A DNA stretch of 64,000 bases from Akkermansia muciniphila (GCA_945861535.1 CAMAUZ010000026.1:20066-84065); one strand, 5' to 3'; numbered from the stretch's first letter, positions 49,270 through 58,090 are shown. Notes: a model not told the origin generated them from the sequence alone. Program-made: numbers and translations.

Positions 49270-52266
49270 ATGACCTCGACCCAGATTCGCCAGTCGTTCC
49301 TCGACTTCTTCCAGTCGAAGCAGCACACCATCGTGCCCTCGTCTTCGCTCATGCCGGACAGCCCGAACCTGCTGTTCACCAACGCCGGCATGAACCAGTT
49401 CGTGCCCATCTTCCTCGGCCAGACCAAGTGCCCTTACACGCCCGGCCGCGCCGCCGACACCCAGAAGTGCATCCGCGCCGGCGGCAAGCACAACGACCTC
49501 GACGACGTCGGCCTCGACACCTACCACCACACGTTCTTCGAGATGCTCGGCAACTGGTCCTTCGGCGACTATTTCAAGCGCGACGCGATCAACTGGGCGT
49601 GGGAACTCGTCATCGGCATCTGGAAATTCCCGCCCCAGCGCCTCTACGCCACGATCTACAACCCGGACAAATCGCTGAACGACCCGAGCGAACGCGACGA
49701 GGAAGCCTGGAATTTCTGGGCCGAGAAATTCCGCGCCGTCGGCCTTGACCCCGCCGTCCACATCGTCAACGGCAACAAAAAGGACAACTTCTGGATGATG
49801 GGCGAGACCGGCCCCTGCGGCCCCTGCTCGGAACTCCACGTCGATCTCACCCCCGCCGGCGACACCCGCGGCCTGCTCGTCAACAAAGGCAGCGCCGAGT
49901 GCATCGAGATCTGGAATCTCGTCTTCATCCAGTTCAACGCGAACCCCGACGGCACCTTCTCCCCGCTGCCCGCCCAGCACGTCGATACCGGCATGGGCTT
50001 CGAGCGCGTCACGAGCATCATGCAGGGAACGAAGGGCCTGACCGATTTCGCCAACGCCAAAATCTCCAACTACGAAACTGACATCTTCCGCCCGATCTTC
50101 GATGAACTGGAAAAACTGAGCGGGAAGAAGTACGGCTCCACGCTTCCGAAATCCGGCAGTGCCGGGGACTCCGAGCAGGAGAAAATCGACGTCGCCTTCC
50201 GCGTCATCGGCGATCACATCCGCACGCTGAGTTTCGCCATTGCCGATGGCATCCAGCCCGGCAACACCGATCGCAACTACGTCCTCCGCCGCATCCTCCG
50301 CCGTGCCGTGCGCTACGGGCGGACGCTCGGCTTTCACGAACCGTTCTTTTACAAACTCGTGGACGTGCTCGCGCACACGATGGGCGATGTGTTCCCCGAA
50401 ATCCGCACAAAGAAAAAGTACGTGCAGGAAGTGATCCGGCGGGAGGAGGAGGCGTTTAACAGGACGTTGGATGTCGGTATCGAGCGGTTTGAACTGTTCA
50501 TCTATCACAACATTCAACTGTTGTCTTACTTGTATCGCTCGCAGTGGACGGACGAGCACCTAGAGAAACTAATACCAACCTTTTGGTCCGATGAAGTGTT
50601 TCGTCAGCGAGTGGTCTCTTTGGTGAAAGCTGTAATTTCCTCTGATGATCTGAGAGTGAAGCAAATCGCATCGGACAGCTCGGTCGCGGTGAATTGTTTG
50701 AAGGAATTTCGTTCAACGGAAAAGTTGGCGCTTGCGGCTGACAAATTCCTCAGAATTTTTCCGGGAGATGAAGCATTCAAACTCTACGATACATACGGAT
50801 TTCCACTCGACCTGACCGAAGTGATGGCTCGCGAGAACGAGATGCCCGTGGACACCGCCGGCTTCGAAAAACTGATGGAAGAACAGCGCGCCCGCGCCCG
50901 CGCCGCGCAGAAGAAGGAAGTCATTTCGCTCTCGCAGATCGAAACCACCACGCCCACCAAGTTCCTCGGCTTCGACACGTTGGAGACCGCCGCCAAAGTC
51001 ATCGAGGTCGTCACCCTCAAGGACAAAACCGCCGTCATCCTCGACACCAGCGCCTGCTACGCCGAGATGGGCGGCCAGCTCGGCGACACCGGCGAGATCA
51101 CCGGCAGCGGCCAGCTCTGGCGCATCGCCAACACGCAGAAGAGTGGCAACACCTGGCTGCACCTCCTTGACACGTCCGCGCCGAGCAATGCTCGGCGCTC
51201 CGAGGACGCGGCGGAGCGCCGAGCATTGCTCGGCACGACCGCCGAGGATGCACCAATCGTCGGAGCAACGGTCACGCTGTCGGTGGACCGCCCCCGCCGC
51301 GACGCCATCCAGCGCCACCACACCGTCACGCATCTGCTGCATTGGGCCTTGCACGAAGTCGTCAGCCACGAGGCCTCGCAGAAAGGCTCCTTCGTCGGCC
51401 CCGACAAGCTCACCTTCGACTTCAACAGCGCCGCGCTCACCCCCGCGCAGCTCGCCGACATCGAGCGCCTCGTCAACGAACGCATCCTCGAAAACGCCGG
51501 CGTCTCCTGGACCGAAGTCCCTCACGCCGACGTGAAGAGCCGCAAGGACGTGATGCAATTCTTCGGCGACAAATACGGCGACACCGTGCGCGTCGTCCAG
51601 ATCGGCGGCCGCGCCGCGCAGCTCGACGGCTACTCGATGGAACTCTGCGGCGGTACCCACACGCGCGCCACCGGCGAGATCGGCCTCTTCCGCATCGTCG
51701 GCGAGAGCGCCATCGCCGCCGGCGTCCGCCGCATCGAAGCCGTCGCCGGCCTGCCCGCTTACGACCTCGCCAACCAGCAACTCCGCCTCCTGCGCGCCGT
51801 CGCGGGCCAGGTCAATTCCCCCGTTGGCGAACTCGAGAAAAAGATCGAGAGCCTCCTCGCCCACCAGAAGGAACTGGAGCGGCAGGTCCGCGTCGCGATG
51901 CAACGCAACGCCTCCAACGCCGCCAGCGAACTCCTCCTCCAGGACCACACCATCAACGGCATCCCGCTCATCACCCACAATCTCGGCGACGCCGACGCCG
52001 AACTCATCCAGGCCACCGCCGACGCGCTCAAAGGCCGCTTCAAAGGTGTCGTCGTCCTCGGCGGCGGCAGCGCCGGCGCGGTCACGCTCCTCGCCACCGT
52101 CTCCGCCGAATTCACCTCCAAAGTGCAGGCCGGCAAAATCATCCAGGCCATCGCCCCCATCGTCGGCGGCAAAGGCGGCGGCAAACCCGACAACGCCCGC
52201 GGCGGCGGCAAAGACGCCACCAAACTCGACGAAGCGCTGGCCAAGGTGAAGAGCCTGCTCGGCTAG
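49270..52266 (+). CDS. alaS: Alanyl-tRNA synthetase with two unusual insertions
   Basis: A 998-residue enzyme, over 100 residues longer than usual. Class II core: RQSFLDFFQSKQHTIVPSSS, FTNAGMNQFVPIFLG, YHHTFFEMLGNWSFGDYFK, GDHIRTLSFAIADGIQPGN. Editing domain: HHTVTHLLHWALHEV, with the zinc ligands completed by MELCGGTHTRATGEIG. C-terminal oligomerisation domain ends VGGKGGGKPDNARGGGKD. Insertion 1: residues about 409-496 (50494-50757), low-GC, between EEEAFNRTLDVGIERFE and FPGDEAFKLYDTYGFPLDL. Insertion 2: residues about 637-660, the translation of a palindromic repeat (51180-51234). The ATG at 49270 starts the conserved N-terminus; upstream open frame is excluded. Confidence 0.97.
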   Translation: MTSTQIRQSFLDFFQSKQHTIVPSSSLMPDSPNLLFTNAGMNQFVPIFLGQTKCPYTPGRAADTQKCIRAGGKHNDLDDVGLDTYHHTFFEMLGNWSFGDYFKRDAINWAWELVIGIWKFPPQRLYATIYNPDKSLNDPSERDEEAWNFWAEKFRAVGLDPAVHIVNGNKKDNFWMMGETGPCGPCSELHVDLTPAGDTRGLLVNKGSAECIEIWNLVFIQFNANPDGTFSPLPAQHVDTGMGFERVTSIMQGTKGLTDFANAKISNYETDIFRPIFDELEKLSGKKYGSTLPKSGSAGDSEQEKIDVAFRVIGDHIRTLSFAIADGIQPGNTDRNYVLRRILRRAVRYGRTLGFHEPFFYKLVDVLAHTMGDVFPEIRTKKKYVQEVIRREEEAFNRTLDVGIERFELFIYHNIQLLSYLYRSQWTDEHLEKLIPTFWSDEVFRQRVVSLVKAVISSDDLRVKQIASDSSVAVNCLKEFRSTEKLALAADKFLRIFPGDEAFKLYDTYGFPLDLTEVMARENEMPVDTAGFEKLMEEQRARARAAQKKEVISLSQIETTTPTKFLGFDTLETAAKVIEVVTLKDKTAVILDTSACYAEMGGQLGDTGEITGSGQLWRIANTQKSGNTWLHLLDTSAPSNARRSEDAAERRALLGTTAEDAPIVGATVTLSVDRPRRDAIQRHHTVTHLLHWALHEVVSHEASQKGSFVGPDKLTFDFNSAALTPAQLADIERLVNERILENAGVSWTEVPHADVKSRKDVMQFFGDKYGDTVRVVQIGGRAAQLDGYSMELCGGTHTRATGEIGLFRIVGESAIAAGVRRIEAVAGLPAYDLANQQLRLLRAVAGQVNSPVGELEKKIESLLAHQKELERQVRVAMQRNASNAASELLLQDHTINGIPLITHNLGDADAELIQATADALKGRFKGVVVLGGGSAGAVTLLATVSAEFTSKVQAGKIIQAIAPIVGGKGGGKPDNARGGGKDATKLDEALAKVKSLLG
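51180..51234. repeat. Dispersed repeat family C inside alaS
   Basis: GCCGAGCAATGCTCGGCGCT begins a 23-base arm (51180-51202) repeated exactly inverted at 51212-51234, nine bases apart. In the alaS frame it encodes APSNARRSEDAAERRALLGT. The arm is the same word as in the hydratase/dehydrogenase gene at 37099-37171. Confidence 0.78.
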
Positions 52267-52272
52267 AAACCT

Positions 52273-52794
52273 ATGACCGCGGGCGAAGCCTTCACCTCCA
52301 TCTCCGGCAGCGGCGATGACTTCGCCGCCATCGTCGCGCTCTGCGAGGGGCTGGGTGATTACTGCCTGATCGGCGGTCTCGCCATCAACGCCTACGTCGA
52401 GCCGGTCTATACGATGGATGCAGACTTTGTGCTGACCGCCGGACAACTCGCCCGCGCCCGACCCGCGCTGGTCGCGGCGGGATTCACACTCGAGGATTTT
52501 CCACACTCGCTGAACGCGCTCCGGCCCGGCAGCCAACTGCGCATCCAATTCACCCGCGACCCGCGCTACGACGCCTTCCCCGCGCGGTCGCAGCGCCGCG
52601 ACATCCTCGGTCGCTCCCTGCGCGTCGCCTCTCTGCCGGACCTGTTTCAGGGAAAAATCTGGGCCTGGAACGATCCCGCGCGCCGCCTAACGAAGCGGAA
52701 AAAGGACGAACTCGACCTGCTCCGCATCGCCGAAAAATTCCCCGAGTTTCTGCCCCAACTGCCGCCGCCGCTGCGGGAGCAGATGGGGAAGTGA
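52273..52794 (+). CDS. Nucleotidyltransferase-like protein (AbiEii/DUF6036 type)
   Basis: A 173-residue protein with the start of a minimal nucleotidyltransferase fold: YCLIGGLAINAYVEPVYTMDADFVL, giving the GG helix and a DxD-like acidic pair, then LRIQFTRDPRYDAFPARSQR and VASLPDLFQGKIWAWND. Such proteins occur as AbiE-like toxins or as orphan accessory genes. It begins six bases after alaS and may be read through from it. No partner gene follows. Confidence 0.65.
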   Translation: MTAGEAFTSISGSGDDFAAIVALCEGLGDYCLIGGLAINAYVEPVYTMDADFVLTAGQLARARPALVAAGFTLEDFPHSLNALRPGSQLRIQFTRDPRYDAFPARSQRRDILGRSLRVASLPDLFQGKIWAWNDPARRLTKRKKDELDLLRIAEKFPEFLPQLPPPLREQMGK

Positions 52795-52887
52795 ACGCCT
52801 CTCGCTCGTGCTGCGGGCAAGCTCGACGAGCCGCTGGCAAGGGTGAATGGGCGGATGGGGGCGCAGAGGTTGGGCAGCGGAATTTAG

Positions 52888-52963
52888 GGCAAAGGAATGG
52901 AGGCAAAGGAATGGGGACAGGGAAAACTTTTCGTCTTCATTCCTTTGCCCCCATTCCTTTGCC
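52888..52963. repeat. Dispersed repeat family J, copy 1
   Basis: GGCAAAGGAATGGAGGCAAA at the left end recurs inverted at the right end (TTTGCCCCCATTCCTTTGCC). A second copy lies at 62118-62197. Both are intergenic. Confidence 0.65.
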
Positions 52964-53019
52964 AAATCCGTTTCGGGTTTTCGGTTCAGTTTCAGGTTTG
53001 TCAGGCGCGTTCGCCGGCT

Positions 53020-53098
53020 CGTAGCCGCCGACGTGAGGAGGCGGATTCCCCGGGCCGATTGCGTGGCTCGCCTCCGCCTCGTCATCTCGGCGGCTACG
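53020..53098. repeat. Dispersed inverted repeat CGTAGCCGCCGACGTGAGGA
   Basis: CGTAGCCGCCGACGTGAGGA at 53020 recurs inverted as TCATCTCGGCGGCTACG ending at 53098. This is a recognisable verrucomicrobial intergenic repeat. With the adjacent family J copy it fills the gap between the nucleotidyltransferase and the isochorismatase-fold gene. Confidence 0.65.
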
Positions 53099-53188
53099 TT
53101 TCGCGCCAGCCCGGCACTCTGCACTCCAACTGTGGCGCACGCCGCTCCGCTCTTTCCCTGCGCCCCGCGTTCGCGCACTTTCCGCGGC

Positions 53189-54118
53189 ATGAACAACACC
53201 TCAACTCCCTTGTCCCGCCGCGTCCACAGCCTCCTCGGCTCGGCGGGCGCACTCCTGCTCATGAGCCTCGCCGCGTCCACCGTCTCCACCGTTTCCGCCG
53301 CCGACAGCACGCTGCATCTCAACCTCCGTTCGCGCACCGCCACAGCGCGCGGCGACGTCAGCATCACCGAAAAGCCGGTCGCGTGGGAGGCGAAGCAGAC
53401 CGCGCTCATCATCTGCGACATGTGGGATGACCATTGGTGCAAGTCCGCCTCGCGGCGTGTCGGCGAGCTGGCGGGACCGTTGAACGAGGTGGTGAAACAA
53501 GCCCGCGCCCGCGGCGTGTTCATCATCCACGCGCCGAGTTCCGTCACCGGCTTCTACAAGGACACGCCGCAGCGCCGCCTGGCGCAGAGCGCGCCGTTGG
53601 TGAAGACGCCAGTGCCGCTGGCCACCGCGGAGCGCTGGGGCACGGCGTGGTGCTGGCCCGACGCGAAGCGCGAAAAGGTTCTGCCCATCGACGATTCGGA
53701 CATGGGCTGTTCCTGCACCGGCGCGAAGTGCGTGATCCGCGAGGCGTGGACGCGCCAGATCGCCACCATCGAACTCGCGCCGGGCGACGCACTCACGGAC
53801 AACGGCCAGGAGACGTGGAACCTGCTGGCCGCGCGCGGCATCACCAACGTGATCCTCTGCGGCGTGCATCTGAACATGTGCGTGCTGGGCCGGCCCTTCG
53901 CGATCCGGCAGCAGGTTTATCTGGGCCGGAACGTGGCCCTGCTGCGCGACCTGACCGACACGATGTACAACCCCGAGCGTCCGCCGGGCGTGGATCACTT
54001 CACCGGCACGGACCTCGTCGTCGCGCACGTCGAGCGGCACTGGTGCCCGTCCTTCACGAGCACGGACCTCACGGGCAAGCCGGCCTTCAAGTTCAAGGAA
54101 GACCAAAGGTCGCGGTGA
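53189..54118 (+). CDS. Exported cysteine hydrolase of the isochorismatase/nicotinamidase family
   Basis: A 309-residue protein with a signal peptide (LLGSAGALLLMSLAASTVSTVSAADS). The isochorismatase fold shows TALIICDMWDDHWCKSA with the catalytic Asp, a Lys expected in the central sheet, and GITNVILCGVHLNMCVLGRPFAI with the nucleophilic Cys. An extra Cys-rich stretch, DSDMGCSCTGAKC, lies in the middle. Family reactions include hydrolysis of nicotinamide and isochorismate; export here argues for another substrate. ATG 53189 chosen because the signal peptide starts there. Confidence 0.82.
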   Translation: MNNTSTPLSRRVHSLLGSAGALLLMSLAASTVSTVSAADSTLHLNLRSRTATARGDVSITEKPVAWEAKQTALIICDMWDDHWCKSASRRVGELAGPLNEVVKQARARGVFIIHAPSSVTGFYKDTPQRRLAQSAPLVKTPVPLATAERWGTAWCWPDAKREKVLPIDDSDMGCSCTGAKCVIREAWTRQIATIELAPGDALTDNGQETWNLLAARGITNVILCGVHLNMCVLGRPFAIRQQVYLGRNVALLRDLTDTMYNPERPPGVDHFTGTDLVVAHVERHWCPSFTSTDLTGKPAFKFKEDQRSR

Positions 54119-54138
54119 TGCTCGGTCGCGGTTCCCTG

Positions 54139-54271
54139 AGAGCCTGTTTGAAAACCCGGGTTTGGAGTTCCGCGTTTACGCGGTTCATGCGTCGTCTGGC
54201 CAGCGGGCCGCGTGAACGCGGAATTCCAAACCCAGGCCCTCGCGGCTCAAGGGACTTTTCAAACCGGCTCT
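54139..54271. repeat. Intergenic inverted repeat AGAGCCTGTTTGAAAA
   Basis: AGAGCCTGTTTGAAAACCCG at the left end pairs with CTTTTCAAACCGGCTCT at the right, and GGTTTGGAGTTCCGCG pairs with CGCGGAATTCCAAACC inside. It lies between the isochorismatase-fold gene and a small accessory gene pair. Confidence 0.65.
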
Positions 54272-54316
54272 GAACCGGAAAGAGTTAGGTGGAACCACGA
54301 AAGCTGAGAACAACGG

Positions 54317-54568
54317 ATGAGCGACGAACTTGCCTGCCCGAGCGCACCCGCGCACACTTTCGCCATGCTTGCCGATGAACAGACCAGCCCCGAGCAATTC
54401 GCCATCTTCCGGCGGATGACGCCGGAACAGCGGTGGCAGGCGGCCAGCCGACTTTACTGGACGTGCCGTCGCCACAAGGCGGCGTTCCTGCGCAGCCAGC
54501 ATCCCGAGTGGAGCGAGGAGCAGTTGAACGGCGAGGTGCGCCGGATTTTCTCCCATGCCCGAACCTGA
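54317..54568 (+). CDS. Small protein paired with a nucleotidyltransferase
   Basis: An 83-residue protein; a start at 54365 would give 67 residues (MLADEQTSPEQFAIFRRMTP). It is helical and charged (PEQRWQAASRLYWTCRRHKAAFLRSQHPEWSEEQL) and unrecognised. It overlaps the following nucleotidyltransferase gene by 14 bases, the layout of a toxin-antitoxin or two-component accessory unit. Confidence 0.62.
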   Translation: MSDELACPSAPAHTFAMLADEQTSPEQFAIFRRMTPEQRWQAASRLYWTCRRHKAAFLRSQHPEWSEEQLNGEVRRIFSHART

Positions 54569-55112
54569 CCTGATTGAGCTGTTCGTCCGACCGCTCGACC
54601 GGTTGCGGGTTCGCTACCTGATCAGCGGCAGCGTGGCCGCGATGCTCTACGGCGAGCCGCGCGTCACGCACGACATTGATTTCATTGTGTTTCTCCGCAC
54701 CGCGGACATCGCGCGCCTGCCGGAAGTTTTCCCCGCCCCCGAGTTCTACCTGCCACCGACGGAGATCATCGCCGCCGAGCTGGCCCGCGAGACGAAAGGC
54801 CAGTTCAACATCATTCACGCGGAGTCAGGCCTGAAGGCCGATCTCTTCACTGCGAACCGGGATGAATTCCACGACTGGGCCTGGCGAAACCTCCGGCAAT
54901 ACTCGGTGTCCGGCCTCACCATCCGCCTCGCCCCGCCCGAATACGTCATCGTCCGCAAGCTGGAATATTTCCGCGAGGGCGGCTCCGAGAAACACCTTCG
55001 CGACATCCACGCCATGCTGCACGTCTCGGGCGATCAACTCGACCGCGCCGCGTTGCACGACTGGGTGGTGCGGCGCGGCGTGACGGTGGAATGGCAGCGG
55101 GCATCGGCTTGA
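54555..55112 (+). CDS. Nucleotidyltransferase-fold protein (AbiEii/DUF6036 type)
   Basis: A 185-residue protein with the minimal nucleotidyltransferase signature YLISGSVAAMLYGEPRVTHDIDFIV (GS, then DxD as DID), LKADLFTANRDEFHDWA with a third acidic residue, and VIVRKLEYFREGGSEKHLRDIHAML. The AbiEii-like group transfers nucleotides to RNA or proteins and often serves as a toxin. The pairing with the overlapping small gene upstream suggests a two-gene module; activity is inferred. Confidence 0.72.
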   Translation: MPEPDLIELFVRPLDRLRVRYLISGSVAAMLYGEPRVTHDIDFIVFLRTADIARLPEVFPAPEFYLPPTEIIAAELARETKGQFNIIHAESGLKADLFTANRDEFHDWAWRNLRQYSVSGLTIRLAPPEYVIVRKLEYFREGGSEKHLRDIHAMLHVSGDQLDRAALHDWVVRRGVTVEWQRASA

Positions 55113-55383
55113 GCAGGGGGCCGGATTCCAGCGAGCCGGCACCCGGACGCGTCTTCACGGCGCGTGCCTGAGGACAGCACCGAAACCACTGGGGCGGGCC
55201 GAGTTTTTGGACCATCGAGACACGCTGAACACAGGGCGGCAGAGCCGCAAACGGGGCGGAGCGCGACCGGTCCCCGGTCGCAGCGCGTGCGACGGGGAGG
55301 AGGCGTGCGGAATCGCCCGGCGTATGCGCGCGTGCGGAGCCGCTGCGGGCGGCGACCGCCCGCGCGCCGGGGGCGCGCCGGGA

Positions 55384-55478
55384 GCGCGGCATTGGTGCCG
55401 CTTCAGCGGGGGCGTTCAGACCGGATCCTTCCGAGCTGCGACGTTTGAACGGTGAAGCGGCGTGAACGCCGCGCGCCG
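55384..55478. repeat. Dispersed repeat family A, copy 3
   Basis: GCGCGGCATTGGTGCCGCTT, a variable middle, then GAAGCGGCGTGAACGCCGCG. Part of the 425-base gap before the serine hydrolase gene; the rest of the gap (55113-55383) is GC-rich without a recognisable gene. Confidence 0.6.
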
Positions 55479-55537
55479 TCGCGCCTCCAAGCTTGCCCCG
55501 CCCGGTGTGCCTCCGTAGAACCTCCCGCGCGTTTCAC

Positions 55538-56872
55538 ATGCACTGCCACACTTCCTCCACCCTCCTCGCGCTCGGCTCGTTCGTGCTGTTCAGCGGCTGC
55601 GAAAGTTCGGCACCTCCGACCCGCGTCACGCCCGTCAAGCCGCGCGTTGCCGCCGTCGCGACCACGCCCGCCAAGCCGCTGACGCCCCCGCCGACCGTGT
55701 CGCCGACGCTGCCTCCGTCGGTCTCGCCAGCGGCGCCGTTTCACGCCCACAAGCTCGCCGAAATGGACGCCGCCGTGGCGCAGGCGATCGCCGATGGCCG
55801 ACTTCCCGGCGGCGTGCTCTGGCTCGAACATCGCAGCGCGGTTTATCACAAATCCTACGGTCGGCGCGCGGTCATCCCGTCGCCCGAGCCAATGTCCGAG
55901 GACACGATCTTCGATGCCGCCTCGCTCACCAAAGTGCTCGCGACCACGCCCGCCATCGTGCTTTTGATCGAACGCGGCAAAGTGCAAATCGACGCCGCAG
56001 TTGCGAACTACATCCCCGAGTTCGCCGGCGACGGCCGCGAGCGCGTGACGCTGCGGCACCTGCTCACCCACACGTCCGGGCTGCGCTCGGGGCTGGGTCT
56101 CGCCAACGCGTGGAGCGGTCACGCCCATGCCATCGCGCTGGCCTGCGGAGAAAAACTCCGCCAACCGCCGGGCGCGGTCTTTCTCTACAGCGACATCAAT
56201 TTCATCCTGCTCGGCGAAGTCGTGCGGCGAGTGAGCGGCCAGCCGCTCGAACAGTTCGTGGCGCGCGAGATTTATCAGCCTTTGAAAATGACCGACACCG
56301 GCTATCTGCCGGACGCGGCCAAGCTCGGCCGCATCGCGCCGACGGAGCAGCACAAGACGGAGGGCCTCTTGCGCGGGCGCGTGCATGATCCCACGGCGCG
56401 GCGCATGGGCGGCGTGGCGGGGCACGCCGGCGTGTTCACGACCGCAGCCGATCTGGCGCGCTACGCCCGCCTGTTGCTCCAGGGTGGCGAGTTGGACGGC
56501 GTGCGGGTGTTTCAGCCCGAAGCCGTGCGTTGGATGACCGCCGTGCAATCGCCCGCCGGCGTGATCGCGCGGCGCGGCATCGGCTGGGACATTGATTCGC
56601 CGTTCAGCAGCCCGCGCGGGAAACACTTCCCGGTCGGCTCTTACGGCCATACCGGCTTCACGGGCACCTCGGTCTGGATCGACCCGGCGTCGCGGACGTT
56701 TTTGATTTTCCTCGCGAACCGCAATCATCCGAACGAAGGCGCGGGCGTCGGTGAATTGCGCGCGCGCCTCGCGACGCTGGCGGCCGAGGCAATCACGGAT
56801 TTCAACTTTGGTTTCTTCCCCGAGGAGCGGGCCGCGCGCGGTCTTTTGGCCGTGGAAACGAACGGGCGGTAA
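55538..56872 (+). CDS. Beta-lactamase-family serine hydrolase, lipoprotein
   Basis: A 444-residue class C beta-lactamase/penicillin-binding-protein-like hydrolase. The N-terminus MHCHTSSTLLALGSFVLFSGCES ends in a lipobox (FSGC), so it is probably lipid-anchored. A Pro/Thr-rich linker follows. Catalytic motifs: SLTK (SxxK; Ser-Lys), YSDIN (YxN-like) and HTGFTGTS near the C-terminus in place of KTG. Such proteins act as esterases, peptidases or cell-wall carboxypeptidases; resistance is not implied. ATG 55538 starts the lipoprotein signal. Confidence 0.85.
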   Translation: MHCHTSSTLLALGSFVLFSGCESSAPPTRVTPVKPRVAAVATTPAKPLTPPPTVSPTLPPSVSPAAPFHAHKLAEMDAAVAQAIADGRLPGGVLWLEHRSAVYHKSYGRRAVIPSPEPMSEDTIFDAASLTKVLATTPAIVLLIERGKVQIDAAVANYIPEFAGDGRERVTLRHLLTHTSGLRSGLGLANAWSGHAHAIALACGEKLRQPPGAVFLYSDINFILLGEVVRRVSGQPLEQFVAREIYQPLKMTDTGYLPDAAKLGRIAPTEQHKTEGLLRGRVHDPTARRMGGVAGHAGVFTTAADLARYARLLLQGGELDGVRVFQPEAVRWMTAVQSPAGVIARRGIGWDIDSPFSSPRGKHFPVGSYGHTGFTGTSVWIDPASRTFLIFLANRNHPNEGAGVGELRARLATLAAEAITDFNFGFFPEERAARGLLAVETNGR

Positions 56873-56987
56873 CGGGTGAAGGCAGTTTCGGGCGGTCGCG
56901 TTTGCGTCGAACGGGAGTTCGGCGTTCCGGGGTTGCGGGGAGACGCGCGCCGCACCGGTTGGAACCGCTGCGGTCGTCGTCCCCCGC

Positions 56988-57413
56988 TTAGCGTCGGTCT
57001 GCCCCGCAATCGTAGCCGCGATAAAAGCCGTTCCCGACGATGATGCCGAAGACGGTCATCGAAAAACACCAGCCCACCAGTTCGACGCCCTGCGCCGCCT
57101 GCCATCCACCGGCCCGCACCACGGCAATAATCAAAGCCGGCGCGACCCCGCACGCGACCGCCGCCAACGTGTACCACCGGCCGGTGAGACTCTTCTTTTT
57201 CCAGCGGCGCAGGAGCAGCAGCAGCGGCAGTTGAATCCCGGCAAAGAGCACGGCGAATCCCAGGAACGCCCCCACCAACCCGAGGAGCGTGCGCAAATCG
57301 ATTCCGCCGTTCAGCATGAAATGGATCACGAGCAGCGAGACAAACGTCACCGCCCACGCCACCAAAAACAGCATGATGCTCTTCACCAACAGGTCTCGGG
57401 GATTTTTTCTCAT
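56988..57413 (-). CDS. Four-helix membrane protein, hypothetical (1)
   Basis: A 141-residue protein with four hydrophobic segments (IMLFLVAWAVTFVSLLVI; LLGLVGAFLGFAVLFAGIQL; LAAVACGVAPALIIAVV; GWCFSMTVFGIIVGNGF). It starts MRKNPRDLLVK, so the N-terminus is probably inside. The C-terminal NGFYRGYDCGAD recalls the RGFFRVFNCSEE end of the neighbouring gene at 57520, suggesting distant paralogues. Function unknown. Confidence 0.62.
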   Translation of the reverse strand: MRKNPRDLLVKSIMLFLVAWAVTFVSLLVIHFMLNGGIDLRTLLGLVGAFLGFAVLFAGIQLPLLLLLRRWKKKSLTGRWYTLAAVACGVAPALIIAVVRAGGWQAAQGVELVGWCFSMTVFGIIVGNGFYRGYDCGADRR

Positions 57414-57519
57414 GCACTGGGAAAATATTGATGGGTGAGTGGCATCGCAAGAATCCGCCCTGGTTTCCCCGGCTGATTGCCAGGGGACCTCGAGCGCGGA
57501 TTTCGCGTGCCCGGTAGGA

Positions 57520-57960
57520 TCAGCCGAACTCCTCCGAACAGTTGAACACCCGGAAAAAGCCCCGGCCCACCAACCACCCGTACAGGCCCACCGGGATGCA
57601 GAAAATCACCATGTCCATGCTGTAAACCCCCGTCGGCAGCGGACTGAGGAAGCGGAGATAGTACGCCACGGCCAACAGGCTCAAGCCGGACGACAGCAGC
57701 GCGTAGCACCAAAGCGGAAAGCGGCGGCGGCACAGCGTGCGCAACAGGAACAACACCGGCAGCAGGACGACCGCGTAAAAACCCGCGGTCCACGCGGCCG
57801 CGATGCCCATCTTGTGGCCCAGATCCACCGGCATGGCGGTGGTGGCCGCCGGCATGTCAGTGGTGACCACCAGCAACAGCAACGTCAGCAGCATCGCGAT
57901 CACCAACGGATAAAAGCACAGCCAGACAGTGCGCAAAATTGACTCGAAAAAATTTATCAC
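57520..57960 (-). CDS. Four-helix membrane protein, hypothetical (2)
   Basis: A 146-residue protein from a GTG at 57960 (INFFESILRTVWLCFYPLV). Hydrophobic segments: LCFYPLVIAMLLTLLLLVV, AAAWTAGFYAVVLLPVLFLL, LWCYALLSSGLSLLAVAYYL and MDMVIFCIPVGLYGWLVG. The open frame reaches a further GTG at 57993, but the added residues (PPGRALASRS) look non-coding. It probably forms a unit with the similar gene downstream at 56988. Confidence 0.58.
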   Translation of the reverse strand: MINFFESILRTVWLCFYPLVIAMLLTLLLLVVTTDMPAATTAMPVDLGHKMGIAAAWTAGFYAVVLLPVLFLLRTLCRRRFPLWCYALLSSGLSLLAVAYYLRFLSPLPTGVYSMDMVIFCIPVGLYGWLVGRGFFRVFNCSEEFG

Positions 57961-58030
57961 GGAGCGGGACGCTAGGGCGCGGCCCGGCGGCACGCAAGCC
58001 CGGTCAACCCGGCGGGGCGGGCGCGAATGG

Positions 58031-58090
58031 CGCGCGGCATTTATGCCGCTTCAGCGTGAAATGCTCACGGCGGGGGCGAACGCGCCGTGA
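58031..58090. repeat. Dispersed repeat family A, copy 4
   Basis: GCGCGGCATTTATGCCGCTT then CAGCGTGAA and GGGGGCGAACGCGCCGTGA. It lies upstream of mfd; the family's last block is missing, so the copy is partial. Confidence 0.6.
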
